Part shown: positions 1 through 7,799 of the stretch, in pieces
How the letters are laid out: the number at the start of each line of letters is the position of its first letter
How positions within the stretch are numbered: position 1 is the first letter of the stretch
NCBI GenBank assembly: GCA_030418545.1
Contig: QAIB01000001.1
Location: forward strand, 310,001-374,000
Direction of reading: 5' to 3'
Source: Xenophilus aerolatus
Lineage (GTDB): Bacteria > Pseudomonadota > Gammaproteobacteria > Burkholderiales > Burkholderiaceae_C
Length of the DNA: 64,000 nucleotides
Notes under the pieces: generated by a model
The model's input: only the letters and a program-made list of their open reading frames with translations
The model's database searches: none
What the model was told of the DNA's origin: nothing
Translations under genes and position numbers: made by a program

Positions 1-1
1 G

Positions 2-877
2 CGCGCCTTCCAGATGCCGGCGCAGCAGTCGCTCACGCCGCTGCTGGTGCCGCCGCTGATGCTGCCGCGGGCGATGGCCTTCAGCTCGGCGGGGCAGCAG
101 GCCTCGATCATCGGCGGGCCGGCGCTGGGCGGGCTGCTGTTCGTCGCCGGCATGGGGGTGGTCTACGGGGCCAGCCTGCTGCTCTTCGCGGCCGCCTGCG
201 TGCTGGTGGCGCGCCTGCGCTACGCGCACAACGCGCCACAGCGCGAGCCGGTGACGGCCGCCACGCTGCTGGCGGGCGTGCGCTTCATCTGGCAGCGCAA
301 GCCGGTGCTCGGCGCGGTGTCGCTCGACCTGTTCGCCGTGCTGCTCGGCGGCGCGGTGGCGCTGCTGCCCATCTACGCCAAGGAGATCCTGCACACCGGC
401 CCCTGGGGCCTGGGCCTGCTGCGCAGCGCGCCGGCGGTGGGGGCGCTGGCCATGTCGATCACGCTCACGCGCACGCCGGTCGAGCGGCACGTGGGCCGCA
501 CGCTGCTGCTGGCGGTGGGTGCCTTCGGGCTGTGCATGGTGGTGTTCGGGTTGTCGACCAGCTTCATCGTCTCGCTGGTGGCGCTGGCCGTGTCGGGCGC
601 GGCCGACATGGTCAACGTCGTCATCCGCCAGACGCTGGTGCAGCTCGAAACGCCCGATGCCATGCGCGGCCGGGTGAGCGCCGTCAACTCGATCTTCATC
701 GGCGCCAGCAACCAGCTCGGCGAGTTCGAGTCGGGCGCCACCGCGGCACTGCTCGGGCCGGTGGGCTCGGTGGTCGCGGGCGGCGTGGGCACGGTGCTGG
801 TGGCGCTGGCCTGGTTCCGGCTCTTTCCGGGGCTGGCGCAGCGGGACCGCATCGAGACCTCGGTTGCTATCAAATAG
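2..877 (+). CDS. MFS transporter, C-terminal part (partial)
   Basis: The reading frame is open from the first bases of the window, so the true start lies upstream and only about 290 C-terminal residues are present. It shows long hydrophobic helices and a segment (GQQASIIGGPALGGLLF) typical of helix 5 in EntS-like major facilitator exporters, followed by six further predicted helices. The family pumps small molecules (siderophores, macrolides and similar) out of the cytoplasm using the proton gradient; the substrate cannot be told here. The stop codon TAG lies inside a reverse-oriented copy of the dispersed GCTAT-N7-ATAGC repeat, so the repeat has supplied or overlaps the C-terminus (last residues SVAIK). 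Confidence 0.85.
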   Translation, partial: RAFQMPAQQSLTPLLVPPLMLPRAMAFSSAGQQASIIGGPALGGLLFVAGMGVVYGASLLLFAAACVLVARLRYAHNAPQREPVTAATLLAGVRFIWQRKPVLGAVSLDLFAVLLGGAVALLPIYAKEILHTGPWGLGLLRSAPAVGALAMSITLTRTPVERHVGRTLLLAVGAFGLCMVVFGLSTSFIVSLVALAVSGAADMVNVVIRQTLVQLETPDAMRGRVSAVNSIFIGASNQLGEFESGATAALLGPVGSVVAGGVGTVLVALAWFRLFPGLAQRDRIETSVAIK

Positions 878-920
878 ATAGCTGATCGCGCCGGCCGGCG
901 GGCGCCGCGGCCACTTTTCG
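864..920 (-). repeat. Dispersed intergenic repeat, copy 1 (reverse)
   Basis: Read on the minus strand this copy has the family order: an AAAAGTGG start, a GC-rich block with GCGGCGCCCG, then AGCTAT, a 7-base spacer and ATAGC. The arms GCTAT/ATAGC lie at 866-882 on the plus strand. It sits between convergent genes and contains the stop codon of the upstream transporter. Confidence 0.75.
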
Positions 921-923
921 TTG

Positions 924-1217
924 TCAGTCGAACAGCGAGCGCGCGTGCGGCACGTCCAGCACCACGTCGCTGCGTGCCTCGGCCACGCAGGGCAGCACGC
1001 AGCCCTCGGCCTTCTCGTCGGCCGACAGGCCCGGCCATTCGATGGTGTGCACGATGCGCCCGCTCACGACCCGGGCGAGGCAGGTGCGGCACGTGCCATT
1101 GCGGCAGGAACTGGGCAGCTCGACGCCGGCGTCCTGCGCGGCCAGCAGCAGGCTGCGCCCGGTGTCGGGCGCCTCGAAGGCGAGGCCTGCCGGCACGACG
1201 TCGATCCGATGGCTCAT
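924..1217 (-). CDS. 2Fe-2S ferredoxin (plant/YfaE type)
   Basis: A 97-residue protein with the plant-type ferredoxin cluster motif C38-x4-C43-x2-C46-x30-C77, which binds one [2Fe-2S] cluster and carries single electrons to oxygenases or reductases in the cytoplasm. The length fits a stand-alone ferredoxin of the YfaE or oxygenase type. The ATG at 1217 gives a normal N-terminus leading straight into the first beta strand; a longer upstream frame exists but runs antisense to the neighbouring acetyltransferase. It stands alone and convergent to the transporter, so no partner is evident. The Rieske oxygenase near 62 kb lacks a nearby reductase, but a link is only a guess. Confidence 0.88.
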   Translation of the reverse strand: MSHRIDVVPAGLAFEAPDTGRSLLLAAQDAGVELPSSCRNGTCRTCLARVVSGRIVHTIEWPGLSADEKAEGCVLPCVAEARSDVVLDVPHARSLFD

Positions 1218-1295
1218 GGGGCGCGATTGTCGGGGCCGGCGCCGGCGCCCAGCGGCGACAATGGGCCGCTTTCCGATTCGTCCGCTTTCCTGCCC

Positions 1296-1817
1296 ATGTC
1301 TCCCTACGAAGTCCTCCCTGCCGAGCTGCGCGATGCCAAGGCCATCGCCGACATCCACGCCGCGTCCGCCCGCGCCGCCTACCAGGGCATCGTGCCCGAC
1401 GACCAGCTCGACGCACTCGCCCCCTCCACCCGCGAAGCCAAGTGGCGCCAGGCCATCGAATTCGCCGAGCCCCAGGTGCATGTGGCGGTGCAGGGCGACA
1501 CGGTGGTCGGCTTCGTCGGCTTCGACCGCTCGCGCGACCCCAAGACCAAGCCGGTGGACGGCGAGGTGTGGTCGCTCTACGTGCACCCCGACCATTGGGG
1601 CAAGGGCGTGGCCCAGCAACTTTGGGAGGCCGCCGAAGAGGGCCTCGAGGACGAGGGCTGCACCACCGTGACCGCGTGGGTGCCGCTGAAGAACGAGCGC
1701 GCGCTGCGCTTCTTCGAACACACGGCCGGCTTCAAGCGCGACATGAAGACCGCCAAGACCACGGCGCTGGGCGCCATCCGCATCGAGGAAGTGCGCCTCA
1801 AGCGCGACCTGGGCTGA
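1296..1817 (+). CDS. GNAT family N-acetyltransferase
   Basis: A 173-residue protein with the full GNAT fold: N-terminal region with AxxIAxIHxxSxRxAYxGI, beta4 [20 protein letters not shown] where the Q/RxxGxG/A pyrophosphate loop is represented by HWGKGVA, and a C-terminal [17 protein letters not shown] strand characteristic of RimI/PhnO-like enzymes. It should transfer acetyl from acetyl-CoA to an amine; the acceptor is unknown. ATG at 1296 is preferred because the longer frame upstream overlaps the divergent ferredoxin gene. The two genes are divergent with about 80 bases between them. Confidence 0.88.
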   Translation: MSPYEVLPAELRDAKAIADIHAASARAAYQGIVPDDQLDALAPSTREAKWRQAIEFAEPQVHVAVQGDTVVGFVGFDRSRDPKTKPVDGEVWSLYVHPDHWGKGVAQQLWEAAEEGLEDEGCTTVTAWVPLKNERALRFFEHTAGFKRDMKTAKTTALGAIRIEEVRLKRDLG

Positions 1818-1905
1818 CACCGGCGCGGGCCGGCATTCCCCTTGCAAGGCCTGCCGCGGCAGCGCATCGTCCTGCCGCTCCTCCCAACTCAAGAAAGAAC
1901 CCCGC

Positions 1906-2826
1906 ATGGCCTCCAGCCTGCTGCTGCTGCTCGACGACATCGCCACGGTGCTGGACGACGTGTCCGTCCTCACCAAGGTCGCCGCCAAGAAGACCGCCGG
2001 CGTGCTCGGCGACGACCTGGCGCTCAATGCGCAGCAAGTCACGGGCGTGAAGGCCGACCGCGAACTGCCGGTGGTCTGGGCCGTGGCCAAGGGTTCGCTG
2101 GTCAACAAGGCGATCCTGGTGCCGGCGGCGCTGGCCATCGGCACCTGGCTGCCCTGGCTCATCACACCCCTGCTGATGGTGGGCGGTGCTTTCCTGTGCT
2201 TCGAGGGCGTGGAGAAGCTGGTCCACAAGTTCCTGCACAAGCAAGACCATGCCGCCGAGGTGGAGCGCCACGCGCAGGCCATGGTCGATGGCGGGGCCGA
2301 CCCGGCCACGATGGAGAAGGACAAGGTCAAGGGCGCGGTGCGCACCGATTTCATCCTCTCGGCCGAGATCATCGTCATCACGCTGGGCGCCGTTGGCGGC
2401 CAGCCCTTCACCACGCAGCTGACGGTGCTGGTGACGATCGCGCTGCTGATGACCCTGGGCGTCTACGGCCTGGTGGCGGGCATCGTCAAGCTCGACGACC
2501 TGGGCCTGTACCTCAGCCGCAAGGCGGGCAGCGCCACCCAGGCCATCGGCCGCGGCATCCTGCGCATGGCACCCTGGCTCATGAAGGCGCTTTCGGTGGT
2601 GGGCACCGCGGCGATGTTCCTGGTCGGCGGCGGCATCCTCGTGCATGGCGTGCCGCAGCTCGGCCATGCCGTGGAGGACTGGGCCGTCGACGCCGGCGCG
2701 CTGGTGGGCTCGCTCGGCTCGATGGGCGTCAACCTGGTGGTGGGCGTGATCGCCGGCGCGATCGTGCTCGGCGCCGTCGAAGGCTTCAAGCGCCTGCGCG
2801 GCAGCCGGCAGGCCGCGGCGCACTGA
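1906..2826 (+). CDS. DUF808 (YedI-like) inner-membrane protein
   Basis: A 306-residue membrane protein matching DUF808/YedI: the start [20 protein letters not shown], then [21 protein letters not shown], then about seven hydrophobic segments with the conserved [13 protein letters not shown] turn. The family length is about 300 residues, so it is intact. Function is unknown; it is predicted to sit in the cytoplasmic membrane. The start at 1906 follows a weak purine run (AAGAAAG). It is a single gene between the acetyltransferase and a convergent small membrane protein. Confidence 0.88.
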   Translation: MASSLLLLLDDIATVLDDVSVLTKVAAKKTAGVLGDDLALNAQQVTGVKADRELPVVWAVAKGSLVNKAILVPAALAIGTWLPWLITPLLMVGGAFLCFEGVEKLVHKFLHKQDHAAEVERHAQAMVDGGADPATMEKDKVKGAVRTDFILSAEIIVITLGAVGGQPFTTQLTVLVTIALLMTLGVYGLVAGIVKLDDLGLYLSRKAGSATQAIGRGILRMAPWLMKALSVVGTAAMFLVGGGILVHGVPQLGHAVEDWAVDAGALVGSLGSMGVNLVVGVIAGAIVLGAVEGFKRLRGSRQAAAH

Positions 2827-2843
2827 GACACGACGCTGCGGCG

Positions 2844-3035
2844 TCAGCCCTTGCGGCGCAGCAGCGCGACGGCCATCATGACCACGCCCAGCGCCAGGGC
2901 GAACCAGCCCACGACGTGGGCGCCGGCCACCATGTCCCGCCAGGCCGGCGAGCGCAGCACATAAGGGCCGAGCAGCACGGCCGCGCCGATCACGGCACAC
3001 ATCGCGCCGCGCAGCAGCATCTGGTCGTTCTTCAT
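2844..3035 (-). CDS. Small two-helix membrane protein
   Basis: A 63-residue protein (MKNDQMLLRG...) with two strongly hydrophobic stretches, roughly residues 8-25 and 35-55, ending in LLRRKG, which fits a small inner-membrane protein with a cytoplasmic basic tail. I do not recognise a family. ATG 3035 is preceded by AAGGTG at a good distance; a TTG seven codons upstream is possible but less likely. It lies downstream of the terminator of the next minus-strand gene, so it is probably transcribed separately. Confidence 0.6.
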   Translation of the reverse strand: MKNDQMLLRGAMCAVIGAAVLLGPYVLRSPAWRDMVAGAHVVGWFALALGVVMMAVALLRRKG

Positions 3036-3050
3036 TCGGGGAACACCTTG

Positions 3051-3085
3051 CTTCAAAAAAAGAAAAAGCGCCCGTTGGGGCGCTT
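3051..3085 (-). terminator. Rho-independent terminator
   Basis: A perfect 8-bp stem (AAGCGCCC / GGGCGCTT, loop GTTG) at 3066-3085 is followed on the minus strand by a T-rich tract (TTTTCTTTTTTT). It lies just after the stop codon of the small basic protein at 3105-3263 and should end its transcript. Confidence 0.85.
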
Positions 3086-3104
3086 GCAGGCTCGGCGGCG
3101 CCGA

Positions 3105-3263
3105 TCAGCCCTGGTGGGCGCGCTTGCCGGGGTTCTTCTTGCTGCGGGTGGCCGAGCCGCGCTCCAGGCTGCGCTTCTGGCCCACGCCCTGCTTGGCGAC
3201 GGTGGCGCCCGGCAGGGGCTTGGTGGCTTTGCGGTCTGCTTCGGTGACGATCTTGTTGCCCAT
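3105..3263 (-). CDS. Small basic conserved protein
   Basis: A 52-residue, lysine- and arginine-rich protein (MGNKIVTEADRKATKPLPGA...) with no hydrophobic segment. ATG 3263 has a strong Shine-Dalgarno (AAGGAG) and the gene is closed by a clear intrinsic terminator, so it is very likely real. The composition (many K, R, G, P, no Cys) suggests binding to RNA, ribosomes or DNA, but that is inference only. I believe similar short proteins are common in Burkholderiales genomes. Confidence 0.72.
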   Translation of the reverse strand: MGNKIVTEADRKATKPLPGATVAKQGVGQKRSLERGSATRSKKNPGKRAHQG

Positions 3264-3285
3264 GTCGGGACTCCTTCGGTTGGCT

Positions 3286-3379
3286 GATGAAAAAAATGAC
3301 CCCCACGCTCCCCACGTCGTGGGGTTCGGTGCCCCTCGAGGGGCGCTTTTCATCCTGGGGGCGGCCCGGCGATGAAAAA
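3286..3379. repeat. Cruciform-like intergenic element flanked by direct repeats
   Basis: The element has an outer stem CCCCCA (3300-3305) with TGGGGG (3356-3361) enclosing two hairpins: CCCCACG/CGTGGGG at 3310-3324 and the perfect palindrome GCCCCTCGAGGGGC at 3331-3344, the latter followed by GCTTTT. The direct repeat GATGAAAAA occurs on both sides (3286-3294 and 3371-3379), as expected of a target-site duplication. It lies upstream of the small basic protein gene. Comparable elements are, from memory, frequent in Comamonadaceae genomes. Confidence 0.6.
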
Positions 3380-3489
3380 TCCGGAACCCCGTATTGGGCC
3401 ACAGTTGCGGCCGGGTGCCGGCGGGCGCGTTGCATGACGGGCGGATGGCCGGGCGCCCCGAGCGGGCGGCCGACGCGCCGATTTTCGGG

Positions 3490-3549
3490 TCAAATCGGGC
3501 TCCAGCGCGCGCCGGAGGGGCGCGGACAGCTATCAAAAACATAGCAAAC
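3490..3549 (+). repeat. Dispersed intergenic repeat, copy 2
   Basis: A forward copy: CAAATCGGGCT, a GC-rich variable middle, then CAGCTAT-N7-ATAGC (the AGCTATC...ATAGC arms span about 3528-3545). It ends about 11 bases before the ATG of the secreted protein at 3560, so it forms most of that gene's 5' leader or promoter. Confidence 0.8.
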
Positions 3550-3559
3550 AAAAGTTCGC

Positions 3560-3967
3560 ATGACTTTCTCGACTTCGCGTGGCGCCGGTGCCGCACGCAT
3601 GCTGGCCGCGGCACTGCTCGCAGTGGCGCCCTGCGCCTTCGCGCAGCAGGACGCTTCGCAGTTTCCCGCCGCCGCGACGCGCTTTCTCGACGGCGAGATG
3701 CCGGCCATGGAGGCCGCGGTGCGCAACGCCGATCGCGCCTACTTCCACGATGCGATGGCGCGCATGGTCGACTTCGCCGATGCCTGGGGTTTCAAGTCGC
3801 GCGCCAACCCCGAGCTGGCCCGCTACCCGATGTGCACCGGCGCCGTGCAGGACTTCCTGGTCGTCGGCCTGTGTCGCATGACGCCCAATGGCGAGGACTG
3901 CACGCCCATGCTCGCCAGCGGCTTCGAGCGCAACCTGCGCGCCTGCCGCGACATCGCAGGACGCTGA
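3560..3967 (+). CDS. Secreted hypothetical protein
   Basis: A 135-residue protein with a Sec signal peptide: basic start, hydrophobic core MLAAALLAVAPCAFA and likely cleavage after AFA before QQDASQF. The mature part of about 106 residues is alpha-helical in character and holds four cysteines (in PMCTGA, GLCRM, EDCTPM and RACRD) that could form two disulfides in the periplasm. No family recognised. The start lies directly after a dispersed repeat copy and no good Shine-Dalgarno is visible. Confidence 0.7.
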   Translation: MTFSTSRGAGAARMLAAALLAVAPCAFAQQDASQFPAAATRFLDGEMPAMEAAVRNADRAYFHDAMARMVDFADAWGFKSRANPELARYPMCTGAVQDFLVVGLCRMTPNGEDCTPMLASGFERNLRACRDIAGR

Positions 3968-3974
3968 GACGCGA

Positions 3975-4184
3975 TCAGCGCGAACCCGGTGCCTCGGGGC
4001 GGCCGCGGGCAGCGGCCACCTCGGCAGGATGAGGCGCGGCAAACACCGGTTTGACTGCTTCGCCGCGCTGGTGCTGCTGGCGCACCGTCTGCACCAGCAG
4101 TTCGTGCAGGCACACCGGGGTGCCGTGGTGCCGCAGGTAGGCCTGCATGGCAAGGCTCGTCGCAAGACCGGGGGTCGGGTGCAT
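3975..4184 (-). CDS. Small hypothetical protein with strong RBS
   Basis: A 69-residue protein (MHPTPGLATSLAMQAYLRHHGTP...) with no clear domain. The call rests on an excellent Shine-Dalgarno (AGGAGG, 5 bases before ATG 4184). The middle (AYLRHHGTPVCLHELLVQTVRQQ) could form two amphipathic helices. It is convergent with the secreted protein gene, with 7 bases between the stops. Confidence 0.5.
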   Translation of the reverse strand: MHPTPGLATSLAMQAYLRHHGTPVCLHELLVQTVRQQHQRGEAVKPVFAAPHPAEVAAARGRPEAPGSR

Positions 4185-4322
4185 GGCCACCTCCTGAAGG
4201 TGAAAGGGCCGCGATGCGTGCTGGGCTGCGCATGATGCGCCTGCCGCGGAAAAATGCACCTGAAACCGCGCCGCCGGGCGGGTTGTTCCGCGCGCCCGCC
4301 ACGTGCCCACCGGCGGCCTTGA

Positions 4323-5408
4323 TCAGGCCTTGCGCAGCCCCTCCAGCGTCTGCAGCAGCACCACCCGGGCCTGGCCGAGGATCATGCCCTTCCACACGTC
4401 GTCGTCGCAGTAGAAGGCCTCGCGCACACCCTGCCGGATGGCGCGCCGCTGCGCGTCGGTAGCTTCGGGGTGGCGGTACAGCCAGTGGTCGGCGCGCAGG
4501 CGGTCCAGCACCTCCAGGTCGGGCAGGGTGCCGAACTCCAGGCCCATCAGAGCCACGGCCGCATCGGGGCATTCGTCGTAGATCGCCGTGACCACCGGCC
4601 CCGAGACGTCCGGCGAGGCCGAGTTGCCCTCGAAGGGCGCGAACACGTCGGCGCCCCACCAGGCGCGTGCGCGCGCGAGGCCGTCTGCGCGGCCCGGGTA
4701 GATCTTCTCGCCGTGGCCGCGCGGGCCCAGGCCGGTGTGCACGTCGATCCAGCCGATGTGCGTCATGCCCGCGCCGTGCTGGCGCAGCGCGGTGCGGATG
4801 GTGCGGTTGCTCCAGCTCGGCGCCTGGCCGCCGTAGAAGAGGCCGTCGGGCACGGTGTACTGGCCCTTGCTGACCGCCGTGCGCCAGGCGCGCAGTCCGT
4901 TCTTCTCGATGTAGGCGGCCAGCGCGGCCTCGTCGGCCGCGCTCGGCGGCCAGGTGGCAGGAATCGCCAGCGGGTCCACCTCCGCATAGCCCGCGTTCAC
5001 CGGCAGAGGCTGGCCGAAGTCGATGTGGTTGCGGTTGAGGTCGATGTTGTCCTCGTTGGTGCGCCGCAGGTGCGAGAAGCCGTGCGGGTTGACGGCGTGC
5101 ACCAGCAGCAGCGCGACCTTCGCGGCCTCGAAGCGGGCGAGCAGTTCGTCGTCGCGCAGCGTGGCGACCTGGCAGCCCGAGCCGCAGAAGCCCTCGGGGC
5201 CGTGCGTGCCCGAGGTGACGATCAGCAGCCGGGTCGCGTCGGCCGGGCCGAGGCGCGCGACGTCCATGGCGAGCGTTTCGCCGACGGCGCCACGGTGGCC
5301 ATCCATCTCGAAGGACTGGGCCTGTGCGCCGCGATCGGCGGCGGCATCGAGGAACTTGGCGCGGGCTTCGGCGTAGGTGCCGGAAAAGTGTCGTGAGGCG
5401 TGAGTCAT
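4323..5408 (-). CDS. M14-like metallopeptidase, DUF2817 family
   Basis: A 361-residue cytoplasmic protein. It has the zinc-carboxypeptidase features of the M14/DUF2817 group: H69-x2-E72 in GTHGPEG, the downstream NPHGFSHLRRTNEDNIDLNRN segment equivalent to the DLNRN substrate-binding motif, and a second histidine in DVHTGLGPRG that can complete the zinc site. It probably hydrolyses a small amide or peptide. It follows the MHS transporter gene by 40 bases on the same strand, so the pair probably imports and cleaves one compound. ATG 5408 is chosen because it gives a compact N-terminus (MTHASRHFSGTYAEAR). Confidence 0.85.
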   Translation of the reverse strand: MTHASRHFSGTYAEARAKFLDAAADRGAQAQSFEMDGHRGAVGETLAMDVARLGPADATRLLIVTSGTHGPEGFCGSGCQVATLRDDELLARFEAAKVALLLVHAVNPHGFSHLRRTNEDNIDLNRNHIDFGQPLPVNAGYAEVDPLAIPATWPPSAADEAALAAYIEKNGLRAWRTAVSKGQYTVPDGLFYGGQAPSWSNRTIRTALRQHGAGMTHIGWIDVHTGLGPRGHGEKIYPGRADGLARARAWWGADVFAPFEGNSASPDVSGPVVTAIYDECPDAAVALMGLEFGTLPDLEVLDRLRADHWLYRHPEATDAQRRAIRQGVREAFYCDDDVWKGMILGQARVVLLQTLEGLRKA

Positions 5409-5448
5409 GGCGTGACGTGAGGCAGGGGAGTGGAACGAAGGGACGGGT

Positions 5449-6759
5449 TCAGGCGGCGGCACCGTGCGCGCCGGCCGCGTCGATGTCCTGGCCGGTGTGG
5501 TCCTTGAGCCAGAGCAGGCCCAGCAGCGACACCAGCGTCATCACCAGCAGGTACCAGGCCGGTGCGAGCTTGCTCGCCGTCGCGTTGACCAGCCAGGTGC
5601 TGATGAAGGGCGAGAAGCCGCCGAAGAGCGCCACGCCCACGCTGTAGACCAGCGACATGCCGCTGGCCCGCACGCGCTTGGGAAACATCTCGGGCAGCAT
5701 GGTGATGCCGGGCACGGTCTGCACCACCAGCCCCACGCTCAGCAGGCCCACCACGACGTACAGCACCGCCGGCGAAGGCGCCGACGTGAGCCAGAGGAAG
5801 CAGGGGTAGATCGCCACGGCCATCGCGACCCGGCTCCAGACGATCAGCCGCTTGCGCCCGACGCGGTCCGACCATCGTCCGACCAGGGGCGCCAGGGCGA
5901 AGGAGATCAGCCCCGTCAGCACGGCGCCGAACAGCGCGACCGGCGGCGGCAGGCCGAGCTCCCGGATCGCGTAGGTCGGCATGTAGAAGGTGACCACGTA
6001 GGCCGCGACGGTGCCGCCGACGATGGTGAGGATGGCCGCCAGCACCGTGCCGCCGTGCTCGCCGCACACCTCGGCCAGGCGGCTCTTCTCGGGCGAGCCG
6101 GTGGCGGTGCGCTCGTCCAGCGATTCCTCCAGGTGGCGACGGATGTACATGCCCACCGGGGCGATCGCCAGCCCGAGCACGAAGGGCAGGCGCCAGCCCC
6201 AGCTCTCCATCGCCGAGGGCGTGAGCGTGGCCGACAGGACGCCCACCACCACGGCGCCCAGCAGGATGCCCAGCCCCTGGCTGGCGAACTGCCAGCTGGC
6301 CATGTAGCCGCGGTCCGCGGGCGTGGCGTGCTCCACCAGCAAGGTGGTCGATGCGCCGACCTCGCCGCCGGCCGAGAAGCCCTGGATGAGGCGCGCCAGC
6401 ACGATGAGCAGCGGCGCAGCGACACCGATCTGCGCGTAGGTGGGGGCGAAGGCGATCAGGGCGCAGCCCAGCGCCATCAGGAAGATGGTCAGCGTCATCG
6501 CCTTCTTGCGCCCGGCGCGATCGGCATACGCACCGATCACGATGCCCCCGAGGGGCCGCATGATGAAGCCGACGCCGAAGCTCGCCACCGTGAGCAACAG
6601 CTGGCCGTAGCCGCTGAAGGTGGGGAAGAACAGCTTGCCGATGGTCAGCGCGAGAAACCCGTAGACCGTGAAGTCGAAGAACTCGAGCGCGTTGCCGATG
6701 GTGGTGGCGACGATGGTGCGGCGGCGACTGATCGGCGCACGCGGGGAAGAGGCGGTCAT
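5449..6759 (-). CDS. MHS-family MFS transporter (metabolite:H+ symporter)
   Basis: A 436-residue, 12-helix transporter of the metabolite:H+ symporter family (ProP, KgtP, ShiA relatives). Seen are the family signature GNALEFFDF in helix 1, the loop motif AYADRAGRKKAM between helices 2 and 3, RLIQGFSAGGEVGAS in helix 4-5, and a second RVGRKRL loop. It should import an organic anion or zwitterion with protons. ATG 6759 is used; in-frame ATGs upstream would add an arginine- and proline-rich extension. It is first in a two-gene operon with the M14-like peptidase and divergent from a LysR gene. Confidence 0.9.
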   Translation of the reverse strand: MTASSPRAPISRRRTIVATTIGNALEFFDFTVYGFLALTIGKLFFPTFSGYGQLLLTVASFGVGFIMRPLGGIVIGAYADRAGRKKAMTLTIFLMALGCALIAFAPTYAQIGVAAPLLIVLARLIQGFSAGGEVGASTTLLVEHATPADRGYMASWQFASQGLGILLGAVVVGVLSATLTPSAMESWGWRLPFVLGLAIAPVGMYIRRHLEESLDERTATGSPEKSRLAEVCGEHGGTVLAAILTIVGGTVAAYVVTFYMPTYAIRELGLPPPVALFGAVLTGLISFALAPLVGRWSDRVGRKRLIVWSRVAMAVAIYPCFLWLTSAPSPAVLYVVVGLLSVGLVVQTVPGITMLPEMFPKRVRASGMSLVYSVGVALFGGFSPFISTWLVNATASKLAPAWYLLVMTLVSLLGLLWLKDHTGQDIDAAGAHGAAA

Positions 6760-6874
6760 GGGAGGGGTCGGGTCCTGGTTGGAATGCCGGCAAGGCGCCG
6801 GGGCTTCACGGCGGATTCGCCGCGGCATGCTAGGCACAGCCTCGTGCGGTGAAAAGACAATAATTCGTGCACGG

Positions 6875-6893
6875 AGATAACGTGCTGTTATCT
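6875..6893. promoter_or_regulatory. LysR-type operator dyad (T-N11-A)
   Basis: A perfect 7-bp inverted repeat AGATAAC-GTGCT-GTTATCT lies between the divergent MHS operon and the LysR gene, 15 bases before the LysR ATG. Its core fits the T-N11-A rule for LysR binding sites, so it is the likely recognition site for the regulator at 6909. Confidence 0.75.
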
Positions 6894-6908
6894 GCGGGAA
6901 TACCCTTC

Positions 6909-7799
6909 ATGAAGCCCAACCAGCTCCACGCCTTCGCGGCCGTCGCCGCGCAACTGAGCATCCGAGGCGCGGCGCGCGTGCTCGGCATCTCGCAGCCGGC
7001 GGTGACGAAGATCGTGCGCGAATTGGAGCGGGAAGTGGGCGCGCCGCTGGTCGAACGCAGCGTCAAGGGTGTGCGCCTCACGACCTACGGCCAGGCCTTC
7101 GCACCGCGCGCCCGGCAACTGCTGGAGGACATGCGCCGCGCGCGCGACGAGATCGCGCAGATCCGCGACGGCGTGCGCGGCCGCGTGGCCCTGGCGGTCA
7201 GCACGTCCTTCGCTCTGACGCTGCTGCCGCCGGCGTTCAAGGAGTTCCATGCGCGCCTGCCCTCGGTCGACGTGCATTTCAGCGAGGCGGTGTTGCCGGC
7301 CATGCTCACCCAACTGCTCGACGGGCGGCTCGATTTCGCCGTGGCGCACATCGTGCCGGGCACGCTGGGGCCCGAGTTCGACAGCACCGAGCTGTTCCAG
7401 GTCCAGCTGGTCATCGGCGTGCGCCGCCGGCACCCGCTGCGGCACGCGCGCTCCCTGCTCGAGTTGCACGGCGCGGAGTGGGCGCTTCCCGGCGACGGCG
7501 AGGCGGCGCGCGACGCGATCGCGCCCTTGTTCGCCCCGATGGGACTGTCGCCGCCCGCGCGCGTGGTGCAGGGCCAGTCGGTGACCGTGGCGCTGGCCCT
7601 GGTGGGTCACATGGACCTGGTGGGCATGTTCGTGGAGCCGCTCGAAAGCCTCGCCTTCCGCCAGCATGGGGTGGTGCGCGTGGCGCTCGACGAGGCGCTT
7701 CCCGCGCTGCGCGTGTGCGTCATCCGGCGCCGCGGCCATGCCCTCACGCCGGCGGCGCAGCAGTTCGTCGAATGCATCCAGCGCTGCGCGCAGCGCTAG
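6909..7799 (+). CDS. LysR-family regulator of the MHS/M14 operon
   Basis: A 296-residue LysR protein: N-terminal winged helix (residues about 3-60, with GAARVLGISQPAVTKIVRELEREVG) and a periplasmic-binding-protein-like effector domain from about residue 90. ATG 6909 gives the usual MKPNQLHAFAAVA start; an upstream GTG would read through the operator dyad. It is divergent from the MHS transporter/M14 peptidase operon and probably controls it in response to the imported substrate. Its stop overlaps that of the convergent TpsB gene by 4 bases. Confidence 0.9.
   Translation: MKPNQLHAFAAVAAQLSIRGAARVLGISQPAVTKIVRELEREVGAPLVERSVKGVRLTTYGQAFAPRARQLLEDMRRARDEIAQIRDGVRGRVALAVSTSFALTLLPPAFKEFHARLPSVDVHFSEAVLPAMLTQLLDGRLDFAVAHIVPGTLGPEFDSTELFQVQLVIGVRRRHPLRHARSLLELHGAEWALPGDGEAARDAIAPLFAPMGLSPPARVVQGQSVTVALALVGHMDLVGMFVEPLESLAFRQHGVVRVALDEALPALRVCVIRRRGHALTPAAQQFVECIQRCAQR

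Noticed and set aside
2832-2845. Small hairpin GACGC-TGCG-GCGTC after the DUF808 gene as terminator
   Set aside because: A 5-bp stem with no T-tract, overlapping the convergent gene's stop codon; too weak to call.
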